Below, piece by piece: positions 44,483-52,832 of a stretch of DNA of 64,000 nt (position 1 is the first letter of the stretch; the number at the start of each line of letters is the position of its first letter). Origin of the DNA: CAUZFZ01 sp963579025. GTDB lineage: Bacteria; Planctomycetota; Planctomycetia; Planctomycetales; Planctomycetaceae. The DNA lies in contig CAUZFZ010000018.1 of the NCBI GenBank assembly GCA_963579025.1, forward strand, positions 1 to 64,000, read 5' to 3'. The notes under the pieces were generated by a model. The model was not told the DNA's origin. It did not search any database and was given only the letters and a program-made list of their open reading frames with translations. The translations under genes and the position numbers were made by a program.

Positions 44483-45901
44483 ATGGCTGTTGACGTGAAG
44501 CTCGTGGGACTCGATTTCGGCACGACGACCAGCAGTGCCGTCATCGCGTCCGCGCAGCTCACGCGTAACTCGGTGACCGGCCGATCTGAACTGGCCGACG
44601 TTCGGGAAACTTACTGTTCGGACCTGGTGTTCACGCCGTTCAGCGACGACAGGCTCGATGAGATCGCCCTGGCCCGGTGCCTGGATGAATGGCTGGCAGC
44701 TGGCCAGATCGATCCGGATGAGGTCTTCGGCGGCGGTGCCTTGTTGACCGGACTGGCGGCTGAGCAAACCAACGCACCGGCCGTTGTCCGCACGATTCGA
44801 CGGCGACTCAAGAACGCTTTGATCGCGACCGCCGATGATCCAGGCTTGGAGAGCTGGCTGGCGTTCATGGGAAGCTGTGCGGGACTCTCACGTGCGCATC
44901 CGGTAGTGCCGATCGTCAATCTCGATATCGGCGGTGGGACGACGAACATTGCGCTGGGAACGGCCGGCAACGTGCTGCGAACCGGCTGCCTGCATGTTGG
45001 CGCACGCCACATTCAGGTCACGCCGGGCAGCTATCGGATCTGTCGGCTGTCGCGATACGCACAGGAGTTGCTGGCTGAACTCCGGATTGCAAAGACCATT
45101 GACGATTGCCTGACAGACGCGGAGGTGCAGGCCATCCTGGCGTACTACATGTCACTTCTAACAGCCGCGATCGACGGCGATTCCGACCGGAGCCGAAATC
45201 GCGTGGCTCGCCTGCATGAAGTGAGACCGTTCCGCGCTCCGCGGGATGCGGACAACGTCGTCGTGACTGTTTCCGGCGGCGTTGGTGCGCTGATCTATTC
45301 GCACTTGAGTGGCGCAGGATGGCCGTCGACGACGTGCTTCGGTGACCTGGGAATCGACTTCGCAAAAATGCTGGTGAGTTCGCAGTGGGGAGAACACTTC
45401 AGGGAATTCGTCCCGCAATCAGCCGGACGCGCGACGGTGTACGGTCTGCTGCGGCACAACACGGAAGTCTCTGGCAGCACGCTGTTCCTGCCGAATCCTG
45501 AGTCGCTGCCACTGACGGACGTACCGATTCTCGGCACCATCGCATCGCACTCGACGGATGAAGAGATCGACAGTCTGATGTCTCTGATGCGGACAAGTCA
45601 CCGGGGTGCCTGTGCCTGCATCGAGCTGTCGGCAGATGACGGACCGTCTGTTCGTTCGCTGGCGCAGAGGATTTCGAGGTCTCTCAAAGAAAATGCGTTC
45701 CCGGTCGCTCAGCCGCTCGTTCTGCTGGTGACTGAAAACGTCGGCAAGGTTCTGGGCCATTACATTACGGAGTGGGGGTCGCTGCCGTGGAACCTGGTCG
45801 TGATCGACGAACTCGCGGTGCGGCATGCCCAGTACATTCGGATCGGTCGCGTGCATGAACAGGTCGTGCCCGTGTCCTTCTACGGCCTGCATGACGAGTG
45901 A
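44483..45901 (+). CDS. eutA: Ethanolamine ammonia-lyase reactivating factor EutA
   Basis: The protein has 472 aa from ATG 44483, with GAGGG six bases upstream; ATG 44450 is in frame but without a site. EutA is an actin-fold ATPase that releases inactive cobalamin from ethanolamine ammonia-lyase. Phosphate-loop motifs GLDFGTTTSSAVI (residues 9-21) and VNLDIGGGTTNIALG (about 151-165) fit. The next gene is the lyase itself, starting eight bases after the EutA stop, so an operon is very likely. Confidence 0.92.
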   Translation: MAVDVKLVGLDFGTTTSSAVIASAQLTRNSVTGRSELADVRETYCSDLVFTPFSDDRLDEIALARCLDEWLAAGQIDPDEVFGGGALLTGLAAEQTNAPAVVRTIRRRLKNALIATADDPGLESWLAFMGSCAGLSRAHPVVPIVNLDIGGGTTNIALGTAGNVLRTGCLHVGARHIQVTPGSYRICRLSRYAQELLAELRIAKTIDDCLTDAEVQAILAYYMSLLTAAIDGDSDRSRNRVARLHEVRPFRAPRDADNVVVTVSGGVGALIYSHLSGAGWPSTTCFGDLGIDFAKMLVSSQWGEHFREFVPQSAGRATVYGLLRHNTEVSGSTLFLPNPESLPLTDVPILGTIASHSTDEEIDSLMSLMRTSHRGACACIELSADDGPSVRSLAQRISRSLKENAFPVAQPLVLLVTENVGKVLGHYITEWGSLPWNLVVIDELAVRHAQYIRIGRVHEQVVPVSFYGLHDE

Positions 45902-45909
45902 GACATCCC

Positions 45910-48135
45910 ATGCACACGCTGACGCCTCTCTCCGACATCCCTGTGCCGGACGTATCTTGTGATGAGACCTACGAGACGACGTGTTTCGACCGGGCATTCA
46001 CATTCCATGGTCTGAAGTCGCTGCTGGGTGCCAGCGATTACAGCAAGGCCGGCGAACGGAACGCCGGACTGGCCGCCCCGACGGAAACCGCTCGTGAGGC
46101 GGCACGCGGAATTCTGTCCGGACTGACGCTGCAGCATCTGTACGATCACCCGTTGACCGACGAGCACGGAGCCGTCGATTCCGTCATGCGTGTGAACTAC
46201 GACATCGATCGAACCACTTTCGCCGAGCTTGCGACGCTGACGGTCGGAGAAGTGAAGAACCGGCTGCTGCGTTCGTCGGGAAGTGAAATCACACGCATCG
46301 GTTCGGCGCTGACCGGAGTGATGGCAGCGGCGATTGCGAAGCTATGCGACGTCCACGAGCTGATTCTGATTTCCCGCAGAATCTCGCGTCCGACCAAAGC
46401 TCGTACGCTGCTCGGTTTGCCTGGTCGACTGTCCTCGCGTCTGCAGCCGAATCACCCGACCGACGACATTCGCGGAATCACTCTGCTGTGTTACCTGGGC
46501 CTGTCGGTCGGTTCCGGGGATGCGCTGATCGGCGTCAATCCCGCGGTTGATACCGTCGAGAATGTTTCCTCACTGCTCCACAACCTGGACCGCCTGCGAC
46601 GACGGACGGGCGCTCCAACGCAAATCTGTGTGCTCTCACATATCAAGACTCAACTGGCGTGCCTGGAGAATGGTGCGCCGGTCGAGATCCTGTTCCAGAG
46701 CCTGGCCGGAACTGAGAGTACAAACCTGCTGGAGTTCGACATCTCTGTCGACCTGCTGGATCAGGGATACCTTGCCATGTCTGAGAAAGGGCCGCTCACC
46801 GACGCGGCCGAGCAGTTCATGTACTTCGAAACGGGCCAGGGCAGCGAGTTTACTTACGGCCGACACAACGGCATCGATATGACCACCACCGAGGCGCTTT
46901 GCTACGGGCTGGCTCGGCGGTACGACCCGTTTATGGTCAACAACGTGACCGGCTTCATCGGGCCGGAGACGCACCTGGACAGTTTCGAAATGGTCCTCTC
47001 GAACCTGCAGGACCATTTCATGGGCAAGCTGCTGGGTCTGCCGATGGGCATGGCACCGTGTTACACGCTGCACTCGAACATCACTCTGGAAGGCCAGCAG
47101 ATCGCCACCGAACTGCTGACGTCGGCCGGTGCGAATTATTACATGGACGTTTTTCTGAATACCGATCGCATGCTCGCTTACTTCGACACGAGCGGTCACG
47201 ACGACCAGACGTTGCGTGAAACGCACAACAGGCTGCCAGCTCCCGAATACCTCGACTGGGCGATCGCGAAGCAGATCTTTGCCAGAAGCCCCGATGGCGA
47301 AGTGACTCGCGGTCCTCGCTGGGGTGATCCGACTGTGTTCTGCGAATCGGAATCCGAGCTTCAGGAACTGCTGAGTGCCACTCCCGCGGTCCCCGGCCTG
47401 GCGACCGCTGGTCCGCGGCCCGTGGATGCAGTGCAGCGACAAATGCGAATCAATCAGGCCATCGGACGTGAGGCCATTCACGCGGAACTGCGGACCGACG
47501 AGCTGCAGCAGATCACATCATTCCGGTTAATAGAAACCGAGGCCACCGACCGAGCAGCACATCTCAACTCGCCGGACCTCGGGGCGCGTCTTTCGTCGTC
47601 CAGTCTGGATCGACTGTCTCCCGAGCCCAATCAGGTGCAGATTCTGGTGTCAGACGGCCTGAGCGCCGAAGCCGTGCATCACAACGCCGCCGAGCTGTTG
47701 CCGGTCCTGCTGGACGGACTGAAGGGGCGCAGTCTGTCGACAGGACAACCGCTGCTGGCGCGCTACGGGCGAGTCAAGCTGGCGGAACCAGTCGCCGAGC
47801 GGCTGGAAGCGGATGTCATCATCCATCTGATCGGCGAGCGTCCGGGCGGTGACGCGCTCGCGTCGCGCAGTCTGTCTGCTTATCTCGTCTATCGCCTCGC
47901 TGATCCGTCGGTCCAGGCATCCGCCGCACAGTTCAGTGGCAACCACGACATTCGATTCGAGAGCACTGTGATTTCCAACATCTACTCCGCGGGGCTGCCG
48001 CCCCTGGAAGCAGGCGGTGTGATTGTGGAAAGGGTGAGGGAGATCGTCTCACATCGGGCGGCGGGCAACCGACTGGAATCGCTGCTCAAATCAAACGCTG
48101 TGCGGCGTGGGTCTCAGACCCCGCCGAAGACTTGA
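45910..48135 (+). CDS. eutBC: Fused ethanolamine ammonia-lyase EutB-EutC
   Basis: The single 741-aa chain carries both subunits of adenosylcobalamin-dependent ethanolamine ammonia-lyase (ethanolamine to acetaldehyde and ammonia). Residues about 1-480 are the large subunit EutB (TFHGLKSLLGASDYSKAGER, QGSEFTYGRHNGIDMTTTEA, LPMGMAPCYTLHSNITLEGQ). Residues about 505-741 are the small subunit EutC (AHLNSPDLGARLS, VQILVSDGLSAEAVHHNA, DVIIHLIGERPGGDALASRS, STVISNIYSAGLPPLEAG). The subunits are normally separate genes. There is no stop or frame change between them here. ATG 45910 is chosen; a GTG at 45898 overlapping eutA is an alternative. Confidence 0.93.
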   Translation: MHTLTPLSDIPVPDVSCDETYETTCFDRAFTFHGLKSLLGASDYSKAGERNAGLAAPTETAREAARGILSGLTLQHLYDHPLTDEHGAVDSVMRVNYDIDRTTFAELATLTVGEVKNRLLRSSGSEITRIGSALTGVMAAAIAKLCDVHELILISRRISRPTKARTLLGLPGRLSSRLQPNHPTDDIRGITLLCYLGLSVGSGDALIGVNPAVDTVENVSSLLHNLDRLRRRTGAPTQICVLSHIKTQLACLENGAPVEILFQSLAGTESTNLLEFDISVDLLDQGYLAMSEKGPLTDAAEQFMYFETGQGSEFTYGRHNGIDMTTTEALCYGLARRYDPFMVNNVTGFIGPETHLDSFEMVLSNLQDHFMGKLLGLPMGMAPCYTLHSNITLEGQQIATELLTSAGANYYMDVFLNTDRMLAYFDTSGHDDQTLRETHNRLPAPEYLDWAIAKQIFARSPDGEVTRGPRWGDPTVFCESESELQELLSATPAVPGLATAGPRPVDAVQRQMRINQAIGREAIHAELRTDELQQITSFRLIETEATDRAAHLNSPDLGARLSSSSLDRLSPEPNQVQILVSDGLSAEAVHHNAAELLPVLLDGLKGRSLSTGQPLLARYGRVKLAEPVAERLEADVIIHLIGERPGGDALASRSLSAYLVYRLADPSVQASAAQFSGNHDIRFESTVISNIYSAGLPPLEAGGVIVERVREIVSHRAAGNRLESLLKSNAVRRGSQTPPKT

Positions 48136-48284
48136 CCGCAGGTCTTCCTGAGTCACCGTACTCTTCAGTGGCGTGCCATGCTGGATAGCCATCACAACCC
48201 ACACCCGGATAAACAGTCCAGACGAGTCGTGAGGTAACCAGGACGACCCGCGATTTTCACCGTTGCTCGTGTCGGATCATTGAA

Positions 48285-48764
48285 ATGCTGTGGATCATCC
48301 TTGGTTCTGTCGCTGTAACAACTGCTGCCGGACTCTCAATCGCGGCTTCGATTCACTCGCATCGAGATATCGAAACCGGACACCCAAAGTTCGACTCGAT
48401 TGCGGACGTGACGGGCATCTGGGATCGCTCAACGTTCGATCAGAGTCTTGGGCCTCGCGATGCCGATGATCGGTACACGGTCAACCCGGAAGCGGTTTAC
48501 CGAATCCCGCAGACATTGCCGAAACGCTTGTTTGACAATGTTTGCGGCGATGTTGTTTCCATTGGTTTTGCCCTGGTATCGCCCGTGTTGTTTCGGTCGC
48601 AGCCTGCGGTTGCCGTCATCCTGTTGATCATCGCTTCGACGTACATGGTCGTTGGCTATGTCAGTGCGATCGTGGTGGTGGTCGGTTCCCAGTCGTCACT
48701 CGAAGATCAAAGTCCAGAACATCAGAATTCGCAGTCATCGGGTGAGGATGTTGATTGCGAATGA
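48285..48764 (+). CDS. Small membrane protein inside eut locus
   Basis: Unrecognised 159-aa protein with an N-terminal membrane helix (LWIILGSVAVTTAAGLSIAA), a polar middle (residues about 25-85), then a helical hairpin near residues 88-133 (VSIGFALVSPVLF, AVAVILLIIASTYMVVGYVS) and a polar tail. It lies between the lyase and permease genes on the same strand, so it may be cotranscribed and accessory to ethanolamine use. That link is positional only. Confidence 0.65.
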   Translation: MLWIILGSVAVTTAAGLSIAASIHSHRDIETGHPKFDSIADVTGIWDRSTFDQSLGPRDADDRYTVNPEAVYRIPQTLPKRLFDNVCGDVVSIGFALVSPVLFRSQPAVAVILLIIASTYMVVGYVSAIVVVVGSQSSLEDQSPEHQNSQSSGEDVDCE

Positions 48765-48927
48765 GGTCACCTGAGCACGGCGTTGGCTGCAGATCGCCAG
48801 AATGAGAAGACCGGCGGTCGGCATAACGACGGGGTCGGGAAACCTGCGTCGAATCCGAGGCCACAGGCAACAGCCTGGAATCGACTCTTAAGTCGAACAC
48901 AAACGGTCCCGCTACCGGAGATGAACA

Positions 48928-50127
48928 ATGAGCATTGTGGGCTCGGCCGTCATCGCATTGATCATGCTGTGCGCCGCGATCGGGGCTGTTGCGTCCATTC
49001 GCGATCCGGATCACGGACTGGGCAAGGAGTTCATGGAGGGACTGCACGCGATCGGACACATCTTCATTCCGGTTGCCGGGATCATGGCGTCGATCCCGTT
49101 GCTGTCTCACTTCGTCGACGGTGTTTTCGGACCGCTGCTGGAGATTGTTGGAGCCGATCCCGCGATTGCTGCCACATCGTTGATTGCCGTCGATATGGGC
49201 GGCTATCAGCTTGCCGATCGTCTGGCGGAGACCCGCGAGAGTTGGATCATGGCGATGATGGTTGGCTACATGGCCGGAGCCACCATCGTGTTTTCGATTC
49301 CCGTCGGTCTCGCGCTGCTGGAGCAGAAGGATCACAAGTACCTGGCATTGGGGGTGCTGTCCGGCATCCTGTCCATCCCGGTTGGCGTGTTGATTTCTTC
49401 GGTCATCATCGCGGCGACCAACCCGCTTGTGCGTGGTGTGCCGCAGACCGACGGGGAATCCACAATTCGATTGAACCTCGAACTTGCCACGATCGGAATG
49501 AACCTGATCCCGCTGGTCGTTTTCGTCGGGTTGATCGCTGTGGGACTTCGCTTGTTTCCAAACACCATGATTCGTGGATTCATGGTCTTCGGACGACTGC
49601 TGGACGCGGCCATTAAACTTGTACTCGCCGGCTGCATCATCGAATACTTCACACAGGTCTTCTCGGAGACGGTCGGCTGGCGTTTCGATCCGATCATCGC
49701 CGACGAGCAGGACCGTTTTCGTGCTCTGGAGGTCGCCGGCTATATCGGAATCATGCTGGCCGGTGCGTTTCCGATGGTCTATCTGATTCGCACGTACCTG
49801 GAAAAGCCCGTCAACCGACTCGGCGAACTGGCCGGTCTGGAAGGCACCGGAGCCGCCGGCATCCTGGCTTCGCTGGCCAACATTCTGGCAATGTTTCGGC
49901 TCATCCGTGAGATGCGACCTCAGGATAAAGTTCTGAACATCGCTTTCGCCGTGTGTGCCGCATTCCTGTTTGGAGACCACCTGTCATTCACGGCCAACTT
50001 TCAACCAAATCTCATACCAGCCGTGATGCTGGGGAAACTCGGCGGCGGCATATTCGCCATCCTCCTGGCCCGACGTCTATCCGTCCCCAAAGCCCTGGAA
50101 CTGGCGAGCCACGATGCACCTCAATGA
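48928..50127 (+). CDS. eutH: Ethanolamine permease EutH
   Basis: The protein has 399 aa, typical of EutH, with about ten to eleven membrane helices. GGAG lies seven bases upstream. Family blocks include EFMEGLHAIGHIFIPVAGIM, AATSLIAVDMGGYQLADRLA and FGDHLSFTANFQPN. EutH facilitates ethanolamine uptake across the inner membrane. The location downstream of eutA and eutBC supports substrate import for the lyase. No eutD, eutE, eutL/M/N or regulator genes are in the window. Confidence 0.93.
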   Translation: MSIVGSAVIALIMLCAAIGAVASIRDPDHGLGKEFMEGLHAIGHIFIPVAGIMASIPLLSHFVDGVFGPLLEIVGADPAIAATSLIAVDMGGYQLADRLAETRESWIMAMMVGYMAGATIVFSIPVGLALLEQKDHKYLALGVLSGILSIPVGVLISSVIIAATNPLVRGVPQTDGESTIRLNLELATIGMNLIPLVVFVGLIAVGLRLFPNTMIRGFMVFGRLLDAAIKLVLAGCIIEYFTQVFSETVGWRFDPIIADEQDRFRALEVAGYIGIMLAGAFPMVYLIRTYLEKPVNRLGELAGLEGTGAAGILASLANILAMFRLIREMRPQDKVLNIAFAVCAAFLFGDHLSFTANFQPNLIPAVMLGKLGGGIFAILLARRLSVPKALELASHDAPQ

Positions 50128-50214
50128 CAAAAGCAGAGTGTCGGGAAAGTCCGAATCTCTTCTGGTTCATCGGAGTGAGTTCGGTACGATCGCTGAATAC
50201 TCACGCACGCCGTC

Positions 50215-50263
50215 CGTCATTGCGACAGTGTGTCACCCATGACGCCGTTGGGCGACGTCAACT
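50215..50263. repeat. Cassette-like repeat module A
   Basis: The end of this module reads CCGTTGGGCGACGTCAAC, 14 bases before the LRR gene ATG. It matches the CCGTTGAGCGACGTCA end of the module before the gene at 51725. The upstream part is weaker (GCGACAGTGTGTCACCC). It is the most diverged copy. Confidence 0.4.
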
Positions 50264-50277
50264 CTGGCTAATTCCTC

Positions 50278-51474
50278 ATGGTTCGCGACGTCAATACACC
50301 GAAACCCCGCCGCCGCTGGCTGCAATTCAGCCCACGCGCACTGCTTATCGTGATGCTGATGCTGTTGCTGGGCGTCGTGTTCGTCGTGTTGGGTTCAATG
50401 GCCCATGAAGCAAGACGGCAGCGGAAGATCGTTGCTGATTTGCACCAGATGGGGGCGAGTGTTCACGTCTCGGATGAAGAGCCTTCAATGCCCGAATGGT
50501 TCGACACGGGCTATCGTGGTCGGGTGGCTGCCATCACCGTTATTGGCGGGCAATTCAATGATGCCACGCCCTTGGCGGAATTGAAGAATCTGAAAAGCCT
50601 TCGCTTGTCTGGTATACAAGTCGTTGATGTCTCGCCGCTGGCGGCATTGAAGAAGTTGGAATTCCTTAATCTGTCGGATTCACAAGTCGGCGATGTCACA
50701 CCGTTGGCAGAATTGAAGAAGCTGGAATCGCTGTCATTGTCTGGTACGCAGGTTACCGATGTCGCTCCCTTGGCGAAGTTGAGCCGTCTGTGCTACCTCA
50801 AATTGTCCGCTACGCACGTCAGCGATTTGTCGCCGTTGGCCGAGTTGAGGAATCTGATACAGCTTGATTTGTCCGATACTCAGGTCGCTGATGTCACGTC
50901 CCTGGCGGGGTTGCAGAATCTGGAACAACTATCCTTGGCTCGTACCCAAGTCGCTGATGTCACGCCGTTAGCGGGATTGAAGAATCTGGAACGACTGTAC
51001 TTAGGTCGTACCCAAGTCGCTGCGGTCATGCCCTTGGCGGGATTGAAAAAGCTGAAATTGCTTTCCTTGTCTGGTACGCAAGTCACCGATGTCATGCTGT
51101 TAGCGGGGTTGAAGAATCTGACAATGGTTTTCCTATCTGGTACGCAAGTCGCTGATGTCACGCCCTTGGCGGAATTGAAGAACCTGAAAGAACTGCACTT
51201 GGATCGTACGAAAGTCGCTGATGTCACACCCTTGGCGGGATTGAAGAAGCTGGAAACGCTTTATTTGTACTTCACGCCAGTCACTGATCTCACGCCCTTG
51301 GCGGGATTGATCAACCTGGACTTTCTTGACGTGTCTGGTACGCAAGTCGCTGATGTGGCGTCCTTGACGGGATTGAAGAATCTGCAATTCCTTGACTTGT
51401 CGCTTACACAAGTCGGCAAGGAACAAGTGAATGAACTCCAGCAAGCGTTGCCTGATTGCGAAATCACGCGATGA
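50278..51474 (+). CDS. Membrane-anchored leucine-rich-repeat protein
   Basis: The protein has 398 aa. A basic N-terminus and one membrane helix (LLIVMLMLLLGVVFVVLG, residues about 23-40) precede about 14 leucine-rich repeats with a strict 22-residue period and consensus DVTPLAGLKNLExLxLSGTQVA, of the type called LRR_4 or internalin-like. The repeats fill residues about 90-390 and end in a short cap (ELQQALPDCEIT). The LRR part probably faces outside and binds protein. It heads an island of small genes flanked by related repeats. Confidence 0.85.
   Translation: MVRDVNTPKPRRRWLQFSPRALLIVMLMLLLGVVFVVLGSMAHEARRQRKIVADLHQMGASVHVSDEEPSMPEWFDTGYRGRVAAITVIGGQFNDATPLAELKNLKSLRLSGIQVVDVSPLAALKKLEFLNLSDSQVGDVTPLAELKKLESLSLSGTQVTDVAPLAKLSRLCYLKLSATHVSDLSPLAELRNLIQLDLSDTQVADVTSLAGLQNLEQLSLARTQVADVTPLAGLKNLERLYLGRTQVAAVMPLAGLKKLKLLSLSGTQVTDVMLLAGLKNLTMVFLSGTQVADVTPLAELKNLKELHLDRTKVADVTPLAGLKKLETLYLYFTPVTDLTPLAGLINLDFLDVSGTQVADVASLTGLKNLQFLDLSLTQVGKEQVNELQQALPDCEITR
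50565..51430 (+). repeat. 66-bp tandem coding repeats of the LRR gene
   Basis: About 13 units of 66 bp, recognisable by TCGCTGATGTCACGCCCTTG and GGTACGCAAGTC. Several neighbouring units differ at only a few bases, so unit number could change by recombination. Confidence 0.8.
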
Positions 51475-51498
51475 CCGACGCACGGCCCGACAATTAAG

Positions 51499-51565
51499 GA
51501 TTTGAAGTCGGCGGGTGTGGACGTTGATCGCGGTTGAAGCATGGTTCCGCCCGACTTCAAGTCCC
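51499..51565. repeat. Hairpin after the LRR gene
   Basis: GATTTGAAGTCGGCGGG pairs with CCGCCCGACTTCAAGTC across a loop of about 30 bases, starting 25 bases after the LRR stop. It may act as a terminator or as one arm of a mobile-cassette site. Confidence 0.4.
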
Positions 51566-51601
51566 TGTTCAACAGTCTGCCGCAGAGTTGCGGTATCAAT
51601 G

Positions 51602-51720
51602 TCGCAAACGCCTTCCCCGTTCATCCACGCGTGTGCTTCCAGTACCATCTTCTGGTCAGGCCAACGTCTTTCGCTCCGTTGTGGGGCGACGTCGGCCAAA
51701 CTTCCCGTTGAGCGACGTCA
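51602..51720. repeat. Cassette-like repeat module B
   Basis: A 26-base block (CGCAAACGCCTTCCCCGTTC followed by ATCCAC) at 51603-51628 is identical to 52633-52658. Both copies continue to TTCGCTCCGTTGNGGG and GTCGG, then CTTCCCG. Copy B ends CCGTTGAGCGACGTCACG, a few bases before the ATG at 51725. Confidence 0.65.
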
Positions 51721-51724
51721 CGTA

Positions 51725-52006
51725 ATGCGCGATACAGAACTCGACCTATACCTTGTCCTCCTGTCCCTTGTGGTTGCTATCCATCTCGCTTGCAGTCGTG
51801 ACCTTGCCACAAAGAGTGCAGGCGTGATTCTATTTCTTGGTGGCGTTCAACTTCTGGTGGCAGGTGGCACATGGGCCAGCAAATCCAGTTTTTCATTCGG
51901 CCACATGCTGGTGATTCCATTCATGCCAGTCGTCGCATGGATTATCCGAATGGTCGTCCGCGAGCGCCGCAAGAATCACGACAGAGACACGCGGCTTGGC
52001 TCTTAG
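51725..52006 (+). CDS. Small two-helix membrane protein
   Basis: The protein has 93 aa from ATG 51725. Two or three hydrophobic segments are visible (YLVLLSLVVAIHLAC, AGVILFLGGVQLLVAGG, MLVIPFMPVVAWIIRMVV), followed by a basic tail (RERRKNHDR). The frame is open upstream to 51515, but that part translates repeat module B, so it is excluded. No family is recognised. The stop is four bases from the left end of the element at 52011. Confidence 0.6.
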   Translation: MRDTELDLYLVLLSLVVAIHLACSRDLATKSAGVILFLGGVQLLVAGGTWASKSSFSFGHMLVIPFMPVVAWIIRMVVRERRKNHDRDTRLGS

Positions 52007-52010
52007 AATC

Positions 52011-52270
52011 GGGTCCGAAACAAGTTCCCGATTTCCGTGAGCCGACGGCGCTAGCCGTGAGCCCGAGGCTACGGCTGACGCCTGCCGAGGCTGTGCACTC
52101 GTCCGGAGCTGAGCCGTAGGCGGATTTCTCCGAAATCCGCTGCCCTGGACCTGGCAAGACTGAGCGGCGGTCGATGCGCCGGCTGGTGGCGATGTCGGCC
52201 GGTCCCGATTTCGGAGAAATCGGGCTACGGCTCATGAGCTGACACAAATTCGGGAGGTTACTTCGGACCC
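52011..52270. mobile_element. MITE-like element with terminal inverted repeats (copy 2)
   Basis: The left end is GGGTCCGAAACAAGTTCCCG and the right end, reverse-complemented, is GGGTCCGAAGTAACCTCCCG. The interior has two perfect 9-bp hairpins, GCGGATTTC/GAAATCCGC at 52120-52140 and CCCGATTTC/GAAATCGGG at 52204-52224. There is no open frame of note. The ends resemble those at 12001-12199. It abuts the truncated 3' end of the ORF6N gene. Confidence 0.65.
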
Positions 52271-52275
52271 GTTCC

Positions 52276-52581
52276 TTAACACTTCTGGCAGATCGTAGCC
52301 GTCGCCGTAAAGACCCACGGCCGTTTCCGGCGGCCGGTGTTTGATATCGCAGTTTGCGATATCAAAGACGTAAACTCCTGCTGCGTAAGCTGAAAGGCGA
52401 AGTCGTCGGGAAACCGCTCACGATTCCGCGTCACCTGTTCGTTCAGCCGTCCGGTTGTGACGCCGTACAGCCTGGCCAGGTCGGAATCGAGCATCACGCG
52501 CTGTCCACGAACCACATGGATCGCCTCTTCAATTTCGGCTGGTGTGATCGTGTCTTCTCGTTTCGGTTTCTTCTTTGCCAT
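52276..52581 (-). pseudogene. ORF6N-domain protein, C-terminally truncated
   Basis: The 101 aa from ATG 52581 read MAKKKPKREDTITPAEIEEA, then VVRGQRVMLDSDLARLYGVT, TGRLNEQVTRNRERFPDDFA, FQLTQQEFTSL and ISQTAISNTGRRKRPWVFT. This is the ORF6N/KilA-N DNA-binding domain of phage and mobile-element proteins. The family normally continues after RPYAFTEQGVAML, but here the match ends at VFT and the frame stops 11 codons later, six bases from a MITE-like terminus. I infer deletion or insertion damage. Intact relatives are usually longer (about 150-280 aa). Confidence 0.7.
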
Positions 52582-52631
52582 CAGCTCAGAATATGAAACC
52601 GCGCCGCACCTGCACAGACGCGGCATTCATG

Positions 52632-52811
52632 CCGCAAACGCCTTCCCCGTTCATCCACATGGGCTCCGATTGTGCAATCGTCCGGTCGGACCAACATTTT
52701 TCGCTCCGTTGCGGGCCGGCGTCGGATGTGCTTCCCGCGGGCGACATGGCAATCTCACTTTGCTCCTTCGCTTCGTACGAGGCGACGTCGGCAACACAGC
52801 CCGTTGAGCGA
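52632..52811. repeat. Cassette-like repeat modules C1 and C2
   Basis: C1 (52632-52748) matches module B over about 117 bases and ends CTTCCCGCGGGCGACATGG. C2 (about 52767-52811) repeats the second half: TTCGCTTCGTACGAGGCGAC, then GTCGGC and CCCGTTGAGCGA. The next gene begins 22 bases after C2. Confidence 0.6.
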
Positions 52812-52832
52812 GTTGCAGCATCCGTGAAACGC

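Noticed and set aside
50565..51430. CRISPR-like array
   Set aside because: The 66-bp periodicity is coding (22-residue LRR units) without unique spacers between identical repeats.
51515..51724. Upstream extension of the small membrane protein
   Set aside because: It translates repeat module B, and an equivalent extension occurs at the other copy, which shows it is repeat rather than protein.
50215..52811. Calling a definite integron
   Set aside because: There is no integrase, no convincing paired core sites at normal attC spacing, and one gene is on the opposite strand.
52575..52832. Upstream extension of the gene at 52833
   Set aside because: It translates repeat modules C1 and C2 and overlaps the start of the ORF6N gene on the other strand.
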